From Plumapathes pennacea (Eukaryota > Cnidaria > Anthozoa > Antipatharia > Myriopathidae): a DNA stretch of 64,000 bases. The position numbers and the translations under genes are program-made. The stretch covers positions 320,001 through 384,000 of the forward strand of contig OZ038468.1 in the NCBI GenBank assembly GCA_964036295.1, read 5' to 3'. The stretch's first letter is position 1, and every line of letters starts with the position of its first letter. Shown here piece by piece: positions 47,468 to 61,500 of this stretch. A model generated the notes under the pieces. It had not been told where the DNA came from. It saw only the letters and a program-made list of their open reading frames with translations, and searched no databases.

Positions 47468-48829
47468 ATGGCTGAGGTTCAAAACGAAGGATCGGTGGTT
47501 AAGGAGAGCGCTTTGAAAGTCGAATCGTCGCCTAAGTTGCTGGTGAACGGAACGGAATGCGTTGTCATTTCAGACCGCGATGTTCATTCCAATTCATCCG
47601 AGGAAGATGATCACAAGCGAATTTTTCACACGGATTCGGAAAACGAGAGGCGAGGGACGCCGGAGCCGTTTGAGCCTCCTAGCGAGGAACTTACAGAGAA
47701 GATCGTAACACAAGTCGAGCAATATCTGAGCGACGAAAACCTGGCGAAGGACGCGTTTCTGTTGAAGCACGTCCGCCGAAACAAGGAAGGTTTCGTCAAT
47801 TTGAAACTGATAACGTCGTTTAAGAGAGTGAAGTCGCTCACGAAGGATCACCGAGCGGTTGGTGAGGCTTTAAAAGTGTCCGAGAAGCTTTCCTTGAACG
47901 CTGAAGGAACAAAAGTTAAAAGGAATTCGCCTCTTCCGGCCGAACTACTCGAGCGGAATCCAGGACGGACAATCGTAGCGACCAAAATAGGAAACCCATC
48001 TTTTGACAGCGTCAGCGAAATGTTCTCCAAGTGTGGTGAAATAACGCTGATACGCATACTTCGACCCGGGAAGCCCGTACCGAGCGATCTAAAAGCGTAT
48101 TTCAGCAAGAACCCCGAAATGGAGAAAGAAGTTTGTGCCGTGATCGAGTTTGAAACCATGGCTGCAGCTGCACGAGCATGTAGCGAGCTATCCAAAGAGA
48201 ACGGTATGCATGTAGTGGAGTTAGGAAAGGCGAAGAAGGAGAAAGTCAAGGCTAAAGTGAAGAGCAAAGACCGAGGGAGTGACACAGGAAAAGACTCCGA
48301 GGACGAACTGGAGGATAGGGGCAGGCGAAGGAGAAACAAGAAAAACAAAGATAAAAGGCTTCAAGAGGTGATGGGAAGCAGATCAGACGGAAACCACAGC
48401 AGTTCATGTTCCTCCGATACAGACAGTCCCTACAGCTCATTCAGCAGCTGCCGTCGCAGGTACAACAGTGGGGGTAGCGGGTCTGAAGGGCACCTTACCC
48501 CAGGAGGTACCCCTCGCAGTAGCCAGCCTGGGTCATGGCGGGAGAGTAGATCTCCCCAGAGCAGTCCTGAGCCATCTCGACGGCGGTTTGCTGATCCGAG
48601 TCACAAGGAGGGAAGCAGTAGTGCCCCCAGCAGCCCCTGGTCTCAGCGACGCAAAGCTGCTTCGCCTAATGCACATGCATCTGGAAAAAGTCCCTTGGCT
48701 GACTCAGAACCTGTGAGGCATAAAATGGTCCAGTTGGAGGGAATACAGCGCTTGCCCAAGGGACCTGATGGTACGCGAGGGTTCCACTCTGGTTTCGGTC
48801 GAGAACGGACACTTCTTGCAGTAGCATAA
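47468..48829 (+). CDS. LARP6: La-related protein 6
   Basis: One exon, 453 residues. An acidic N-terminus precedes the La motif (about 72-155: IVTQVEQYLSDENLAKDAFL, EGFVNLKLITSFKRVKSLT). An RRM-like domain follows (about 167-260, with GEITLIRILRPGKPVP and AVIEFE). Then comes a Lys/Arg/Glu-rich stretch, a long Ser-rich disordered segment, and the LARP6-specific C-terminal motif RLPKGPDGTRGFHSGFGRER. Known: LARP6 binds stem-loops such as those in collagen mRNAs through the La module and controls their translation; the C-terminal motif binds partners such as STRAP. Being a single exon is notable, since the family usually has several; a retrocopy that kept or replaced the parent is possible. The start is the first ATG and fits the family. 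Confidence 0.93.
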   Translation: MAEVQNEGSVVKESALKVESSPKLLVNGTECVVISDRDVHSNSSEEDDHKRIFHTDSENERRGTPEPFEPPSEELTEKIVTQVEQYLSDENLAKDAFLLKHVRRNKEGFVNLKLITSFKRVKSLTKDHRAVGEALKVSEKLSLNAEGTKVKRNSPLPAELLERNPGRTIVATKIGNPSFDSVSEMFSKCGEITLIRILRPGKPVPSDLKAYFSKNPEMEKEVCAVIEFETMAAAARACSELSKENGMHVVELGKAKKEKVKAKVKSKDRGSDTGKDSEDELEDRGRRRRNKKNKDKRLQEVMGSRSDGNHSSSCSSDTDSPYSSFSSCRRRYNSGGSGSEGHLTPGGTPRSSQPGSWRESRSPQSSPEPSRRRFADPSHKEGSSSAPSSPWSQRRKAASPNAHASGKSPLADSEPVRHKMVQLEGIQRLPKGPDGTRGFHSGFGRERTLLAVA

Positions 48830-50944
48830 GGGGTAATGGCTCAGCCAATTAATATTTATTGATAACACTGCTGTAACTGGTCCTGTACCAATAATTATTA
48901 TCTGATTTTAAAATTATTAAAAATGTACAGTAACTTTAGGTTTCGTGTTATAGCTTTTAGATCACAGCACAAATATTAGATCATTTTGGTCAGAATAGCC
49001 TTGGGTTAGGGTCTTGCTGTGTTGGTTGTTGGTTGTGATTTCAGACAAAAGTAGTTTGAATTGTTTAAGCCTGAGGTAATAATCTAAGATGCAGTTCATG
49101 CACTGATGCATGTTTGAGTTTGCTATAGAAATGATTAGTACCCAGAACTTAGAGTACATATAGAGAGTACATATACATGTTTTGTGGGGGCAGTAGATAT
49201 TAACTAACTACATTTAAGGGTCTTGTCACAATTTGTAAATAACTTGAATTAGCATTTTTTATTCTTTAGAGGGGTGGGGGTTTGGCAACAGTATTTGTTG
49301 CTTAGGAAGAGGCATGACTTTGTGCACAGTTTACATTTAAAATAATAAGCTGATTATTATTATTGCAATTATTTACTTAGCATGATATGTGATAGGGCGC
49401 ACATTGCACAATATTGATATCAAGTTCCTCCTTATCAGGATCATGTAAGGCTTGACTGGTTCACTCTAGAATCCCAGCCTTTAAAACCTACATTTTCAGA
49501 ATGTTTCAGTAATATTGTTACAGTATACAAAATTTGTCTTTAGTAACAAACCTTTGATGGTTTGCTTGCCAGCTACTTAAAAATATTGATCCCAGGGTTA
49601 TTCTATCATAATATTATTATTTTGGTTGGTATTATGGTTGAACCTAAGTATAAAATTGAAATATTCTCCTAACAAAGCTATTTAGTGACACCACCGTTAC
49701 ATTGTTGTATAGTTAGATGTTTTGAAGCAGACATGATGGGGCATAGAGTGCATGAATACTCTTCCATATTTGTCTGATGAATGTCAGGAACTTTAATAAA
49801 TGAGATGTTGAATTTTGTCAGTCTTTCGTTATCACTCTTTGGTTCCAAATTTCTTACAAAAAAAATCTTAATTTTTATTCTTATTGCCAGCCAGTCCACC
49901 ACATCCGATCACACCAGACGGGCATTGTCCTACATTTAGCTCAGATGCAGCAACAGTCACACTTTAAAGTTCATAATATCTTTATAACCTTTGAGTTATC
50001 AACATGAAATTTTCAGGGGATATCACGAGTTGCCACGCTTTTGTTTAGTCAGAATGGTGAATTTGAATAAAGTATTTTTTCTGAGAACTCTGAAGCTAAA
50101 CTTGGCAGCATGCATTAAATCCTCAAATCCCAAGCACCACCCCCTTGAATAAGTGCCTCTACTGTCCATTGTAAGAACTATACAAACGGCTTGCGTCATG
50201 TTGTTTGTGGGTGAATATTGTGCATTACAACAATATATGACTATATGACCAGCTGGCCATGATTTGGGAAAAATTAAATAGCACCCCCTTTTGAATATCT
50301 GCCCCCCTGCCTTATCCTAAATTTGAAATATTAGCACCCAGGGTGCTTATTTGAGGAGGGCTGAGGTAAAGAGAGATTTGTGAAAGGGTGACTTCCTCAC
50401 TTGATCAGAGCTTAAGTTTTGATTCCGGTTCAGTTATTCAGCAGCCAAGATGCTTAATGAATTTAAATACCCATCATGATAATTAATCCTGATTCAAAAT
50501 GGTGCTGAAGGAAGAGAACAACTTGTTTATAGATCTGAACCAGCCACACTGATTTGAAAAGAATTACAGGATATTGTGATATTTAGTAATAATAATTACC
50601 AGATGTAATAGCTTATTTATCTTTAGCTGAACAAAGTGAAGTGTAGCGAGAGATGATAAACAATTTCTCAAATCCCAGAGTAACAGATTTGGTGTAGCAA
50701 AGGCAATATTGTAAAGGCGTCAGTGTGAGAAATGCTAGTACATAAGAAGCAAACAGTCTGAGCCTGGAGATGGAGTCAGTGCAGTCTTACACTAGAGGGG
50801 ACATGTTTGGTTTTCCTCTTGCTAATTGTTTGAGTTTGTGTTTCAGTACGTGTTGGTGCTCAAGTAATTGAGAAATTGATATTTTGACCACATTATATTG
50901 TACCAAAGTTGTTGTGTACAATACCAAAGTGATCTTAAAATGCT

Positions 50945-51190
50945 GGGCCCAGTTTTTCAAAGCACGATTAGGCTAATCCTGGATTAGGTGTAAACTTTAT
51001 TGTAATTTATAAGCCTGAAAATGTGAAGGTTTTGTCCAGTGCAACGATTTTCTTGATACGTTTTCAGCTAAAATAAGCTTTTTAATCCATAATCATTTGA
51101 ACAAAACCCTGCATTTTATCGGCAGAGAGGTCGTCAGAAAGAATTTCGTTAATCCTGGATTAGCTTTATCGGCTTTCAAAAAACCGGGCC
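50945..51190. mobile_element. MITE with GGGCCCAGTTTTTCAAAG ends
   Basis: Left end GGGCCCAGTTTTTCAAAGC, right end GGCTTTCAAAAAACCGGGCCC, clear inverted repeats. TAATCCTGGATTAG occurs inside both ends. A decayed relative lies at about 40885-41065. Confidence 0.75.
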
Positions 51191-51539
51191 CTGAAGATAA
51201 TGCTCGAATATCAAGATAACAAAGTAAAATTCTAATAGCTTAATCCACACACAGAAGGTGTCACAACAACAACAACAAAATCATACAGCTGTGGTCACTC
51301 AAATATTGCACAAAATATAATGTTGACATTTACAACTTGTCAAGGGTACAGCACTTGCTCAATTGACTAACAAATATTGCCGCCAAACAAAAAAGCTGTC
51401 CTTTTACTTTGGATGGTGGATGATGCAATAAATAACTATCCCTTCTTGTGAACACTAGGTCCTTAAATCAAATTAGGAACAAAATAGAAACTAGATTGAC
51501 TGTGTCAACATAGAAAAATATGTATAACTTGGATTGACT

Positions 51540-51610
51540 TAGGGTCGATGTGTGAAAGCTGGATGCTGTGAAAGAATTTGAAGCTGACGTTTTGAGCACT
51601 TAACAGCCCT
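51540..51610. repeat. Dispersed repeat fragment related to 34682-34803
   Basis: TTAGGGTCGATGTGTGAAAG and AAAGAATTTGAAGCTGACG match the left part of the repeat at 34682. Confidence 0.6.
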
Positions 51611-52508
51611 TCATCTGAGCTAATAGAGAGTTAGGGGACAGGAGAAGGTTTATAAAGGTTGAGGTGCACTGACCTCAGAGGAAACATGGATTTGTGGCCA
51701 GGCCGAGCTATAATTATTAGGTTAAAGAAACGAATGTAACAAATTTTACATTTGATCCAACTGGGAACAAAATAGACAATAAATTATTATGGAACTCAAC
51801 ATTTTTATAAATGTATTTGTCAATACAATAATATTGACAGCACTCTAGGAGTGTTGCAAATACAAATATATTCTACATTTTAATTTATGAGAGGCTCACA
51901 GGCAAATGATAATTACTTAATCTATGCATAAACACAAACAACCCTAATCCTAGCAAACAATAACATGACAGTTATTGACTCTCAATACTTTCATTTAGAA
52001 GGCTGGACAATGTTGCACAATTCGAAATGAGAGAACATTTGTGAAATAATAAATTTAAAACTTCTCATTATTAAATATGTTACTCCCACCAATATAATTT
52101 ATGAAACAACAACTGTTTTCAATATGAACTGGAGGCTAGAAATGATGACCGAAACCATGTGAAAATTTTCACAAAGAAACAGCCATTTGCACTGAGAACA
52201 ACTGGTCTCTCCAGCCATTTTTTTAAACTCAGAAGTGACGCCCGCATCACTTGGGTTTTCTTAGGTGCAAATGCTGTATTTCATATCCATAACTTTAAGC
52301 ATTATTTATCTTGCAGAGCAAGCTTGCTGTGTTCTACACATCAGTTTATGATGAGAATGTGAAATTTTACAGTTTTCAGTTCACAAGGTTTAAGGCATAT
52401 TTCATAGCCAAAAAGATAATAATGAACGCTTACAGGCTTGGAATGCCTGTTAATAAGACAAAAAAATTTGAAGATTGTAAGAGATGTCCAACAAGAAAAC
52501 AACAAGGA

Positions 52509-52542
<34 letters not shown>

Positions 52543-52888
52543 GTGCCTAAAACAATACCATAAATGTATCCCTATTTCATAACATAAATATTATGAAAAG
52601 GAACACTTAGGTATGGAACACCATGAATAGAATGTTAAAATACTATAAACATCCTACATAGAAAATATTTAGTGCAGGTAGCTGTTATATTTTGAAATAT
52701 TAACTGCCAAATGCACTTTTCCGCACTCATGAACATAGAATGTTGTCAGATGACTGGTGAAAACTAAAACCAATTTAAGTAAGCATAAATCACAGAGGCT
52801 GTGAAAAACACTCAACCAAGAAACCAATCAGCAGAGTGAGGAAATGTCATAATGCCTCTTGCTGGCTGCTTTTCATGAGAATAATGCT

Positions 52889-53096
52889 TTAACAATTTCA
52901 CTCCCAAGCTCCAAATACTGAATTTCTCTTAACCATGAAATAAGAAAATGTATGAGTGATGAAAAGAGAATTTGTGTTATAATCAGCTGTTGTAGCAAGG
53001 TATCAAATGCCAAATTCTCCATACTGTTATAAATCTATGATGGCAAACTGACAAGAGAAAATTGAAGTTGATCACTCTTGAGAGTGAAAGGGTTAA
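52889..53096 (+). mobile_element. TTAA-flanked MITE copy F
   Basis: 208 bases; TTAACAATTTCACTCCCAAG at the left, TTGAGAGTGAAAGGGTTAA at the right. Confidence 0.85.
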
Positions 53097-53870
53097 ATTT
53101 GCTACTGGGTTGGCCTAGAATGCAGCCAAACTTGTTTGTCTGTTCCGAAAGTGGAACAAATGTAAAACCAAAGCAATATTCCATGATTACTTTTAACGGT
53201 CAGCCGAAGATAGCTCTAAAGTACTGGTAAACAGGATATTATATTATGACATTTCCAATGGAATACATTTCAGATTGCACCGCTGGCCTACTGTGAAAAT
53301 TACAAAAAGGTTAATTTTATAATTTAATAGTTTAGGGTTTTGGAAAACCTTGAAAAATAATAATTATAAAGTTTACAAGTTACTTTTCTAGCAATGTGAC
53401 TAAAATAATCAACAAACTGTGTAAAAATACATGTACACTAAAAATACTTTGACATTTAATTTTAAAATAAAAATATTACTTGTGCATAATTATCTAATGT
53501 TGTGGTATAAACAGTTTTAGAGGTATAATAGTTACTTTCATAATTTTAATATTAGTATCATTTTGTAATTTATTTTGGTTCAATGCTCATAAATTAATAA
53601 CTACTGAAAAAGGATATTATTTGTATTATAAGTACCTAATATATTACACAACAATAGTTACATATTACACACTACTTTATATCACTGTAAATCCTACTTA
53701 CAAATCCTGGTCTTACACAACAATTTAGGGGCTTATCAAATGCTCCTGGAACACTAACTCTTCTCTATCTGTAGTACACAAAATCTACATTACTATGAAT
53801 GTCAAACCATTCTTTCAGACTATTTTTCTGTTACCAGCCCATGACAAAAAGTGGGAACTTTACGGTATTT

Positions 53871-55304
53871 CTATAGTGGCACGCAGAATTCATCCTCTGA
53901 AAGAGAACAGTTTTTCTTGAACTGTTGCTTTAGATTTTCTTGTAACATCTTCAGGCTTTCTCTGACCTGTGGTGATGGACAGAAAATTCAGTTTATTGAA
54001 TGTTCTGGATTCAAACCAAAAAAAAACGTCAAAAACCTATTTAAACAGTGCATTTTTATAAAAAGACATGTTCATTGGCACAAAAAGAAACAATTTTATT
54101 CCATAATGTGGCCAATTCAATAAAACATTATTTTGAAAGTTAATATTTTACAGACAGACAGACAGACAGAAGTTTGTTTGTACCTTGGTAGATATTGTAA
54201 TGTATATTGAGTACATCAGCCAAATAGAAGGAAGTATTAAGGTACTGGCTATCTGGAATAGTGACCATTAGGGCTAATTGGGCCAAATAGTCAACAAGTT
54301 GGATAGATTGAAGCTTATAAATTTCTTAAAACCATTGCCAAATTACTTATGGAGCTAATACATCAGCAACTAACATTTCTCATAGACTTTGCATTTATAA
54401 CCTTCTCACAGACTACAATCCATTGTTTAGATTTAAATAATAATTATTAGAACAGACAATGTTACTGGTGTAAATATTTTATTGGATTGGCCCTTGTTGA
54501 TTTTATTTCATCTGCAGTGAACCATAAAATTGGATGTTGTTGTACAAGGCTTCAATAGTTTAAAGCATTTACCAATAGCCTGCTTATTATCAGTTTAACT
54601 TAATTACCTGTGTTATTGCTTCCAGATTAGCAGCAATTATGGTCTTGAACCTGAAGTTTGTGGTCATAAAGTGAACATCAATATTGATATAGAACTATTT
54701 TCTAAGCGAACTTGGTCAATTAAAAATATTAATGATAGCTACGGGAATTGTGATCAGAAGTGAAATGCTGCTGAACAGCTTATCATTCAGTATATAAGCT
54801 GCTGTATATTTGCTCTGTGTATAGCATTATAGCAGATACAAAAGGATGTAAAAAAAAATTGGTGTAAACAACTATAATAATGGAAAACCACATGTGGTAA
54901 AGGGTGGAGCAGTAATTTCTGTGGTACAGTACAACAGATTACACAAAAGCTACTGAAAATGTTGGAGGAAATCTTGGTCAGAATACTGCCTGCTATGAGA
55001 AAACTGCATACCATATAACTGCTACTACTACTATGGGAGAAACACCCAATGATCTGGGAATCATCCCTGATTTTAACCTTCTACTGGCCATATGAAAATT
55101 ACCAGACAGTAACTTCTCGACAAACTACAGAATATACTGGTGAGACATCTGTTGGAGCGTGCTCTTTAGAGTTATTTCTGTTTAAATCCACAAGAAAAAT
55201 AACACGTAAAGAGCATGCTCCAACAGATGTCTCACCAGTAGAAGGTTAAAATCAGGGATGATTCCCAGATCGATGGGTATTTCTCCCATAGTAGTAGTAG
55301 CAGC

Positions 55305-55398
<94 letters not shown>

Positions 55399-55406
55399 TA
55401 AAAATA

Positions 55407-55456
<50 letters not shown>

Positions 55457-55470
55457 GTAATAATAATAAC

Positions 55471-55508
<38 letters not shown>

Positions 55509-58500
55509 CAACAATAATAATAATAATAATATTTTTGTGCATACCTGGTAACTTCTGCATTAAATACATCTTGTCTTAATCTCAATATTTGTTTCACAGA
55601 TTCATGTCTGTGAAGAAAGATATTTTGTGAGTTGCATCTATAGAGCAGACTTTTATACAAGAGTGTGGGGGGCAAGTACTGAGCTTTAGTCTTTTTTATG
55701 CATTTCCCCTGCAATAAATTACAGGAATTATATTACTGCAGTGATAGAGTGCTAAACACTTTAATACCACTCCATAAAAAGTATCTAGGTCTTGGTTCCA
55801 AACTGTTGCATTAAGTTGTGGTTTGTTTATGCGCAGAGGGGAAGTGGCTATCTTTGCTTAGTATACACCACACAAATGAATAGTGCTTTTCGCGTGCTCT
55901 GATTGGCTCCTCAATCTCGGAATATCAAGTACTATTCACCTCCCGGCGACTTCCGGTAAAACAAAATGGCACGCGAGCCCAATTGTTTGAAGTCAATCTA
56001 CAGTCCGAGGGGCAACCAACCTAAGCCCTTATGTCGAGCACTGCTGCATGAGAAAATTAAAGTTGATCACTCTTGGGAGTGAAAGTAAATGGAAAGTTGT
56101 TTTAAAACTGTTAATATTTATCTCTTTTACTACTAGTACTATACTAAATGTTCTTCTGCCTTCAAGCCCTGTATTATGTAAAATAAATAATTTCAAACTG
56201 AATGACACTTACACAGACATATGCTCAGGATGTCTATTTGTTCCAAGAATCCTCGGCTCGAGAATGGAGATTCGATAAAACAAATAACAGCTTGAAACCG
56301 TCAGGAGCACAATTCTGCAAACAAAAGACATTAATATCCATTACATTTTTTAACTCCTTCACTCAGTAACAGTAGACCTGTCCACTTGAACTAGCTAAAG
56401 TGCATCTTACGTCAAATGTTTGGATTGTACATACAGTATGTCTAAATATAATGAAAGTATACACACCATCAGAAAAACAAAATTTTAAAAGTATTGAAAA
56501 TACTTACAGAAATGACACAATTAGAATAAAGAGTTGCTCGCTTGATAATCTGCAGATGAAACATTCAGAATGAGAGTGATGTGATTTTAATGGCATTAAT
56601 TATTGCACCTACCACATTTTCTTATATTTTCAAATGAGTTGAAGCTGTTGCCAACAACAATTAATAACAGAAATAATATTAATACCTTCTCATGAGTTTA
56701 ATGCTAACTTGGACATATGAATACAGCATCTCAGCAAGTGATGCCAGCATCACCACTAGACGTGCTGCAAGAAAAATAAAATAACTTTATGGACAAAGAC
56801 AACAAGTTTTACTTTTTTTTCTACTCCAACCAGTTATTTGGAAATGCAAAATAATGCTTTTTTTTGGGGGGGGGGGGGGGGGTATTTTGTTGAGGGGCAG
56901 AATACTATGGGGGTTAGGGATAGATTTGTAAGCTGAAATTTCCAGCTGACACCAACATTCACCGAATTATGCCAAACTTAATTCTAAACATAAAAAATTT
57001 CTTGTCAGTTCTAGGTAGACTGTTAACAGCACAAAGGAGATGAGGCACAGATGCAAGACATTGATGTGACTTTGTGGGGAAACAAGAGAAAATATGTGAA
57101 TCCTGAGATCAGGATTGTTTGCAGAAATTTTAAAGGGTACACCCAACTGAATGTAACCATGGTAAAAAAAATTTCGCTCTCTGTCTGTTTACTTTATTAT
57201 TAATTTTATACTCACAGTGAAGGGTAGTTTTGAATTACTCACCAAACATGCTTAGTTTAACTGCTCCTTTGTTCTTTACAGCCTTCCTTCCTCTTGATAA
57301 GGATGCTTTGCTGCCGTGTCGAGTCAGTACCTGGTCGGGTTCGGCCATTTCATTAAGATGATGCTTTGAGTTGCAAACTAAACATTGTCTATTTTCTTTG
57401 CATTGTAGGCAAAAGTGGTGGCCTTCTTTTTGGCAGTTCTCATTGGTATCTACATTTGAAAGAGTCCAGAAGAAACAAAGATTAGCTCTTGCCACAACTA
57501 TATTAAAAATGAAAAAAGAAAAACATCACTCTGTGTGTTGTTTACATAAAAATGATCAACTGTGCATTACAGGGCTTTAATTAGCATGAAGTATGTATTG
57601 TAATACATCATTCAATGAATTGCTGTAATAATTGTACAAGTCAAGAGTCTAGTATAGAAATTCAAGTGAAGTTAAATCAATAACACTGAATACTATGCTA
57701 ATGTATTGTACAGCCTGGAACATCAACACTGAATGTGAAAAGGTACAATTTCATGGACTGTTTCAAAAGATGGTCAAAGGTGTGAATACTCTTGGAGATT
57801 TCAGTCAAAGTTCAAAGTGCTGCATTGCAAAGGAGCAAAGTGCAAATTATGTTAAGAACTCCACAGTACCACCATTTCCAATGCTCCCTTCGTCCTCCTG
57901 ATCTCCATCATCCTGTTCCAACTTGACATCCTCCTGAAGTTCTGTTTCATTCACCTTACAACAAGAACACTTCACATTACAACAATGCAGACAAATCTCA
58001 CAATCAGTCAGCTGACCGTTGGACAGTACGTGGGGAGGGGCAAGGTGTTTTATGTATCAGCAGCAAAGTACTGTAGTTTCTTCTTGTTGTAGGCTGCAAG
58101 TCCCCCACCCTCAACAAAATGTCTCAGAAAAGTTGAAAATCTGATCAGCAGAAATGCCCTCAGGGAACTCACCTTGTCTGAAGACTCATTTTCACTTATG
58201 GACACCTGAGATTCATTCAAGTCAATCTGTGAAAACAAACAAACAAACAAACAAACAAAGAATGATGAATTAAACCAGGTTACTGGTAGTCATTAATCTT
58301 GCCAAAAACATTGCATTAGAGCCACAGTTGGGCTTGTTTCTCACTCAGTTGGGCTACCAATTTTTGCACGAGAAAGACAAACACAAACAAAAAGCAGGAA
58401 GAGTTGAGAATAAATTAAATAACAGCTTGAGGAATAATGACAGAGCAAGGAGTAACAAGGAAAAGAAATAAAGGAGAAGGAAAGTAAAGGCAGGATAGAA

Positions 58501-61500
58501 AAGAGGAAAGAAACATTTCAGGAAGGAAGAAAAAAGGAACTAGATAAAGGACATAATATTCAGATGATATTTCTATTTTTATTTATATCTTTTCACAAGT
58601 TTTGCACTCCATTCCAATATTCTTACCTTTGCTTTTGAAGAAGATTCCTCCCATACTTGAAACAAGAGTTTATATACGGTCTCCCGAGACAGAAATGAGG
58701 AGAAGAAATGCTACAGACAAAGAAAGCAACACAGTGAGTCAGAAATATCATGACAAGGGGATCCTCTTCACTTGCCAAAGTCAATCACTTGTCAAATTCC
58801 CAAAAATAATCCCAGCAATTTACTGTAGATTCGTCCCTCTATTAAACAGCCACCTTCATTAAATGGCCACCTCTATTAAACAGCAACCTCTATTAAATGG
58901 CCACCTCTAATAAATGGCCACCTTCATTAAATGGCCACTTCTATTAAGCAGCCACCTATGAGGTCCCAACTACAATCCTGGACAAAATTGTGTGGGACAC
59001 AGTATCCTGAACGGCTCTCATCTTACAGATTCAATGGCTATGTATCCCCCCCCCCCCCCCCTCCCCCCCTCCTGGACAATGTTGAAGACATAAACAATGC
59101 ACACACATCATGTCCTGGTTCTCCGCTTTTCAACATTGAAATGGTAGGGGGGAGAGGGAGTGTTACTGTTGTGTGAGAGGCACAAATCATGTCCACTGTC
59201 TTGCCAATTTTGTCCAGGATTGTACCAGATGTTTTGTGTTGCTTCTTTTTTCACAGTATATTAGCCAAAGTAGGATTAAGCATTCCATATACCTTTTCCT
59301 CCTCAGTGCAGATTAGAATAGCATTAGGCACCACATAAACAGTCTTCTCGCGTGTGATCGACACAATCTTGCTGCAGTCAATAGTTACTTGAGTTTCCCA
59401 GCCAAAAATGTTAGAGTAGAAGCAAAACCATCCCTGGCTGATGTATAGTCGACCTTGAAGCAAAATCTCACGACTCAGAGCGCAGGAGAAGTCTGAAATA
59501 ACAACATCAAGATGTATAAGTATTAAGAATGTCCACATTTGACAAAGCTCGTGAATGCAAATTCTCCCAATAATTCAAGAAGATGTATGAGTGAGGTAAA
59601 AAATAGAATTGTTATAGAGAAATATCACAGAGGTAGATGCCCAAACAGCTTTACAAAAACAACATTCTCAAAAGTCCTGCACCAAGACTGACACACAAGA
59701 TCGTAGTGTGGGTCTAGAAGAGGCAAAGCTTGGCACATTTTATAACACTCTTTGTTCATAAAGATTGAGATCAGCAATGCCATTAATATATTGATGAGGT
59801 CAACCACAAAAAACAGTTGTGTACCCGCTTGTGTGATGTAAACCATAGATTCTCCAGGCCTAATGTTTGCCTTTAATATAATAAGATGTTAACTACATCA
59901 TGTAGTGCTTCTATCTATAATTTTATGCACACCTCAAAGGACCTTTTAAAACATCTCACACCATTTACAAAATATGTAATTATACAGTCAACTCTCTCTG
60001 AGGTGGACACTTTCGGGACTAGATTTAGTGTCCACCTCAAAGAGAGTTCAGTTACAGAGAAACAAGTGAAAATCAGCAAGGACCAAATCTGCATGCTGTC
60101 CGCCTTAGAGAAGTGTCTGCTTTAGAGAGGTGTCTACTTAGAGAGAGTCGACTGTCTTTACATACTTCTCAACAATGCATTTTATCCTTTTTGCTTAGAA
60201 ATTCAAGAAACTGTCACATCGTTTTATCCTTAGATCAAGTGGTCTGGACAAATGTGAACAATGGGATATATGTATTCATTACTGACAGTGACAGTGCAGA
60301 AAAAACTTACCATTTATTGGAAACTGATCTTTGGGTACAGTCTTAAACAAGTGATGAAACTCGTCGTACGGCGTCTTTGTTGAGAGAAGAGACTGAAAGA
60401 TAGAAGGTAAGACTGTTAGTGACAAACATTCTTACAATAACCCTTTCACTGATCCAAGTTAAAAAACAGACTCTTGAGTGACAAACTTTCATCTGAGCAA
60501 GGTATCAAAAGCCAAATCCTCCTAATACTACAGGGTGTATATGATACATTTTTGTTGAGAATATGAAGGAGAAAATTGAAGTTGATCATTCTTGGGGGTG
60601 AAAAGGCTAAAAGCCTTGTGGACAATTCTCTTACTGGAACTAAAACTCAGTGCATATAACTGTACTATTTAGACAATTTTCATGCAAATAACAGAGATGT
60701 CCTGTTAGACCAAGGCAAAGTCAGAGAGTATAACAGTCAGGCTTTGACCTTGCTGTTGTCCAGTTGTCCCGGACAAATGAAAACATGCTGGGGCAACCAC
60801 ACAGTGTGCAATGATTGTACCTTAGGCAACCAATGGCTTTGAGAAAAAAGGTGCAATTTAGTTCCACACATTTGACATTGTGCTGTTTGACATGATGTGG
60901 GGCAGTTCAATATTCAGGACAGGACGACCAAAACATGACTTAATTGTGGTTGCTCCTAGGACAATTGAGCACAAAAGTTAAGTTCCAACCCTCACAAAAA
61001 CAGAAGGAGACTGATGTCTACATGCAGGTTTATGTGCACCTGCAGAGAGGTCAGACAAGATTATAATTTTGCAGAAAAAATAGACCTGAAGCTAGCTGCC
61101 ACAGGAAGGCCACATTCATTTGTTCAGTATCAGTGTACAGGCCACAAATCTTTTAAATCATGACATATCATGTTTTAAAACCACAATCCTTCAAGGTGGT
61201 ATCAATCACACCACTGGAGTGAGTTATATTGGCTTGAACTTAAAATTAATTTTCACAATGAATAGCCAAGTGGAAGTGCTATGCACCAAGGTGAAAAAGT
61301 TATTTTAACATCACAATGCCTGGTACTATCTGGAACTTATGCAAATGCTACTGGTCTACTGTTTTATATAGTTCCAAGGACTAATTTAATTTGATGAATA
61401 CAGCTGCTTTCAAAATAATGTTGTTGTTAGCAGTTTTATGTGAAAATGCTAAACGTAGCTTGAAAATTGAAAGTATGTTGATTCAAAGTGGCTGGTTCAG

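Larger units (their letters stand above)
48830..53870. other. 5-kb convergent spacer, LARP6 to GRAM gene
   Basis: 3' flanks of two convergent genes. AATAAA at 49795-49800 and 50066-50071 may end LARP6; TTTATT at 53569-53574 may end the minus-strand gene. Contains a TIR element at 50945-51190, a repeat fragment at 51540-51610 and MITE copy F. No coding exon supported. Confidence 0.5.

Noticed and set aside
55182-55714. Long open frames of Leu, Ile and Tyr runs on the minus strand
   Set aside because: They are translations of the (AAT)n microsatellite and the foldback element next to it.
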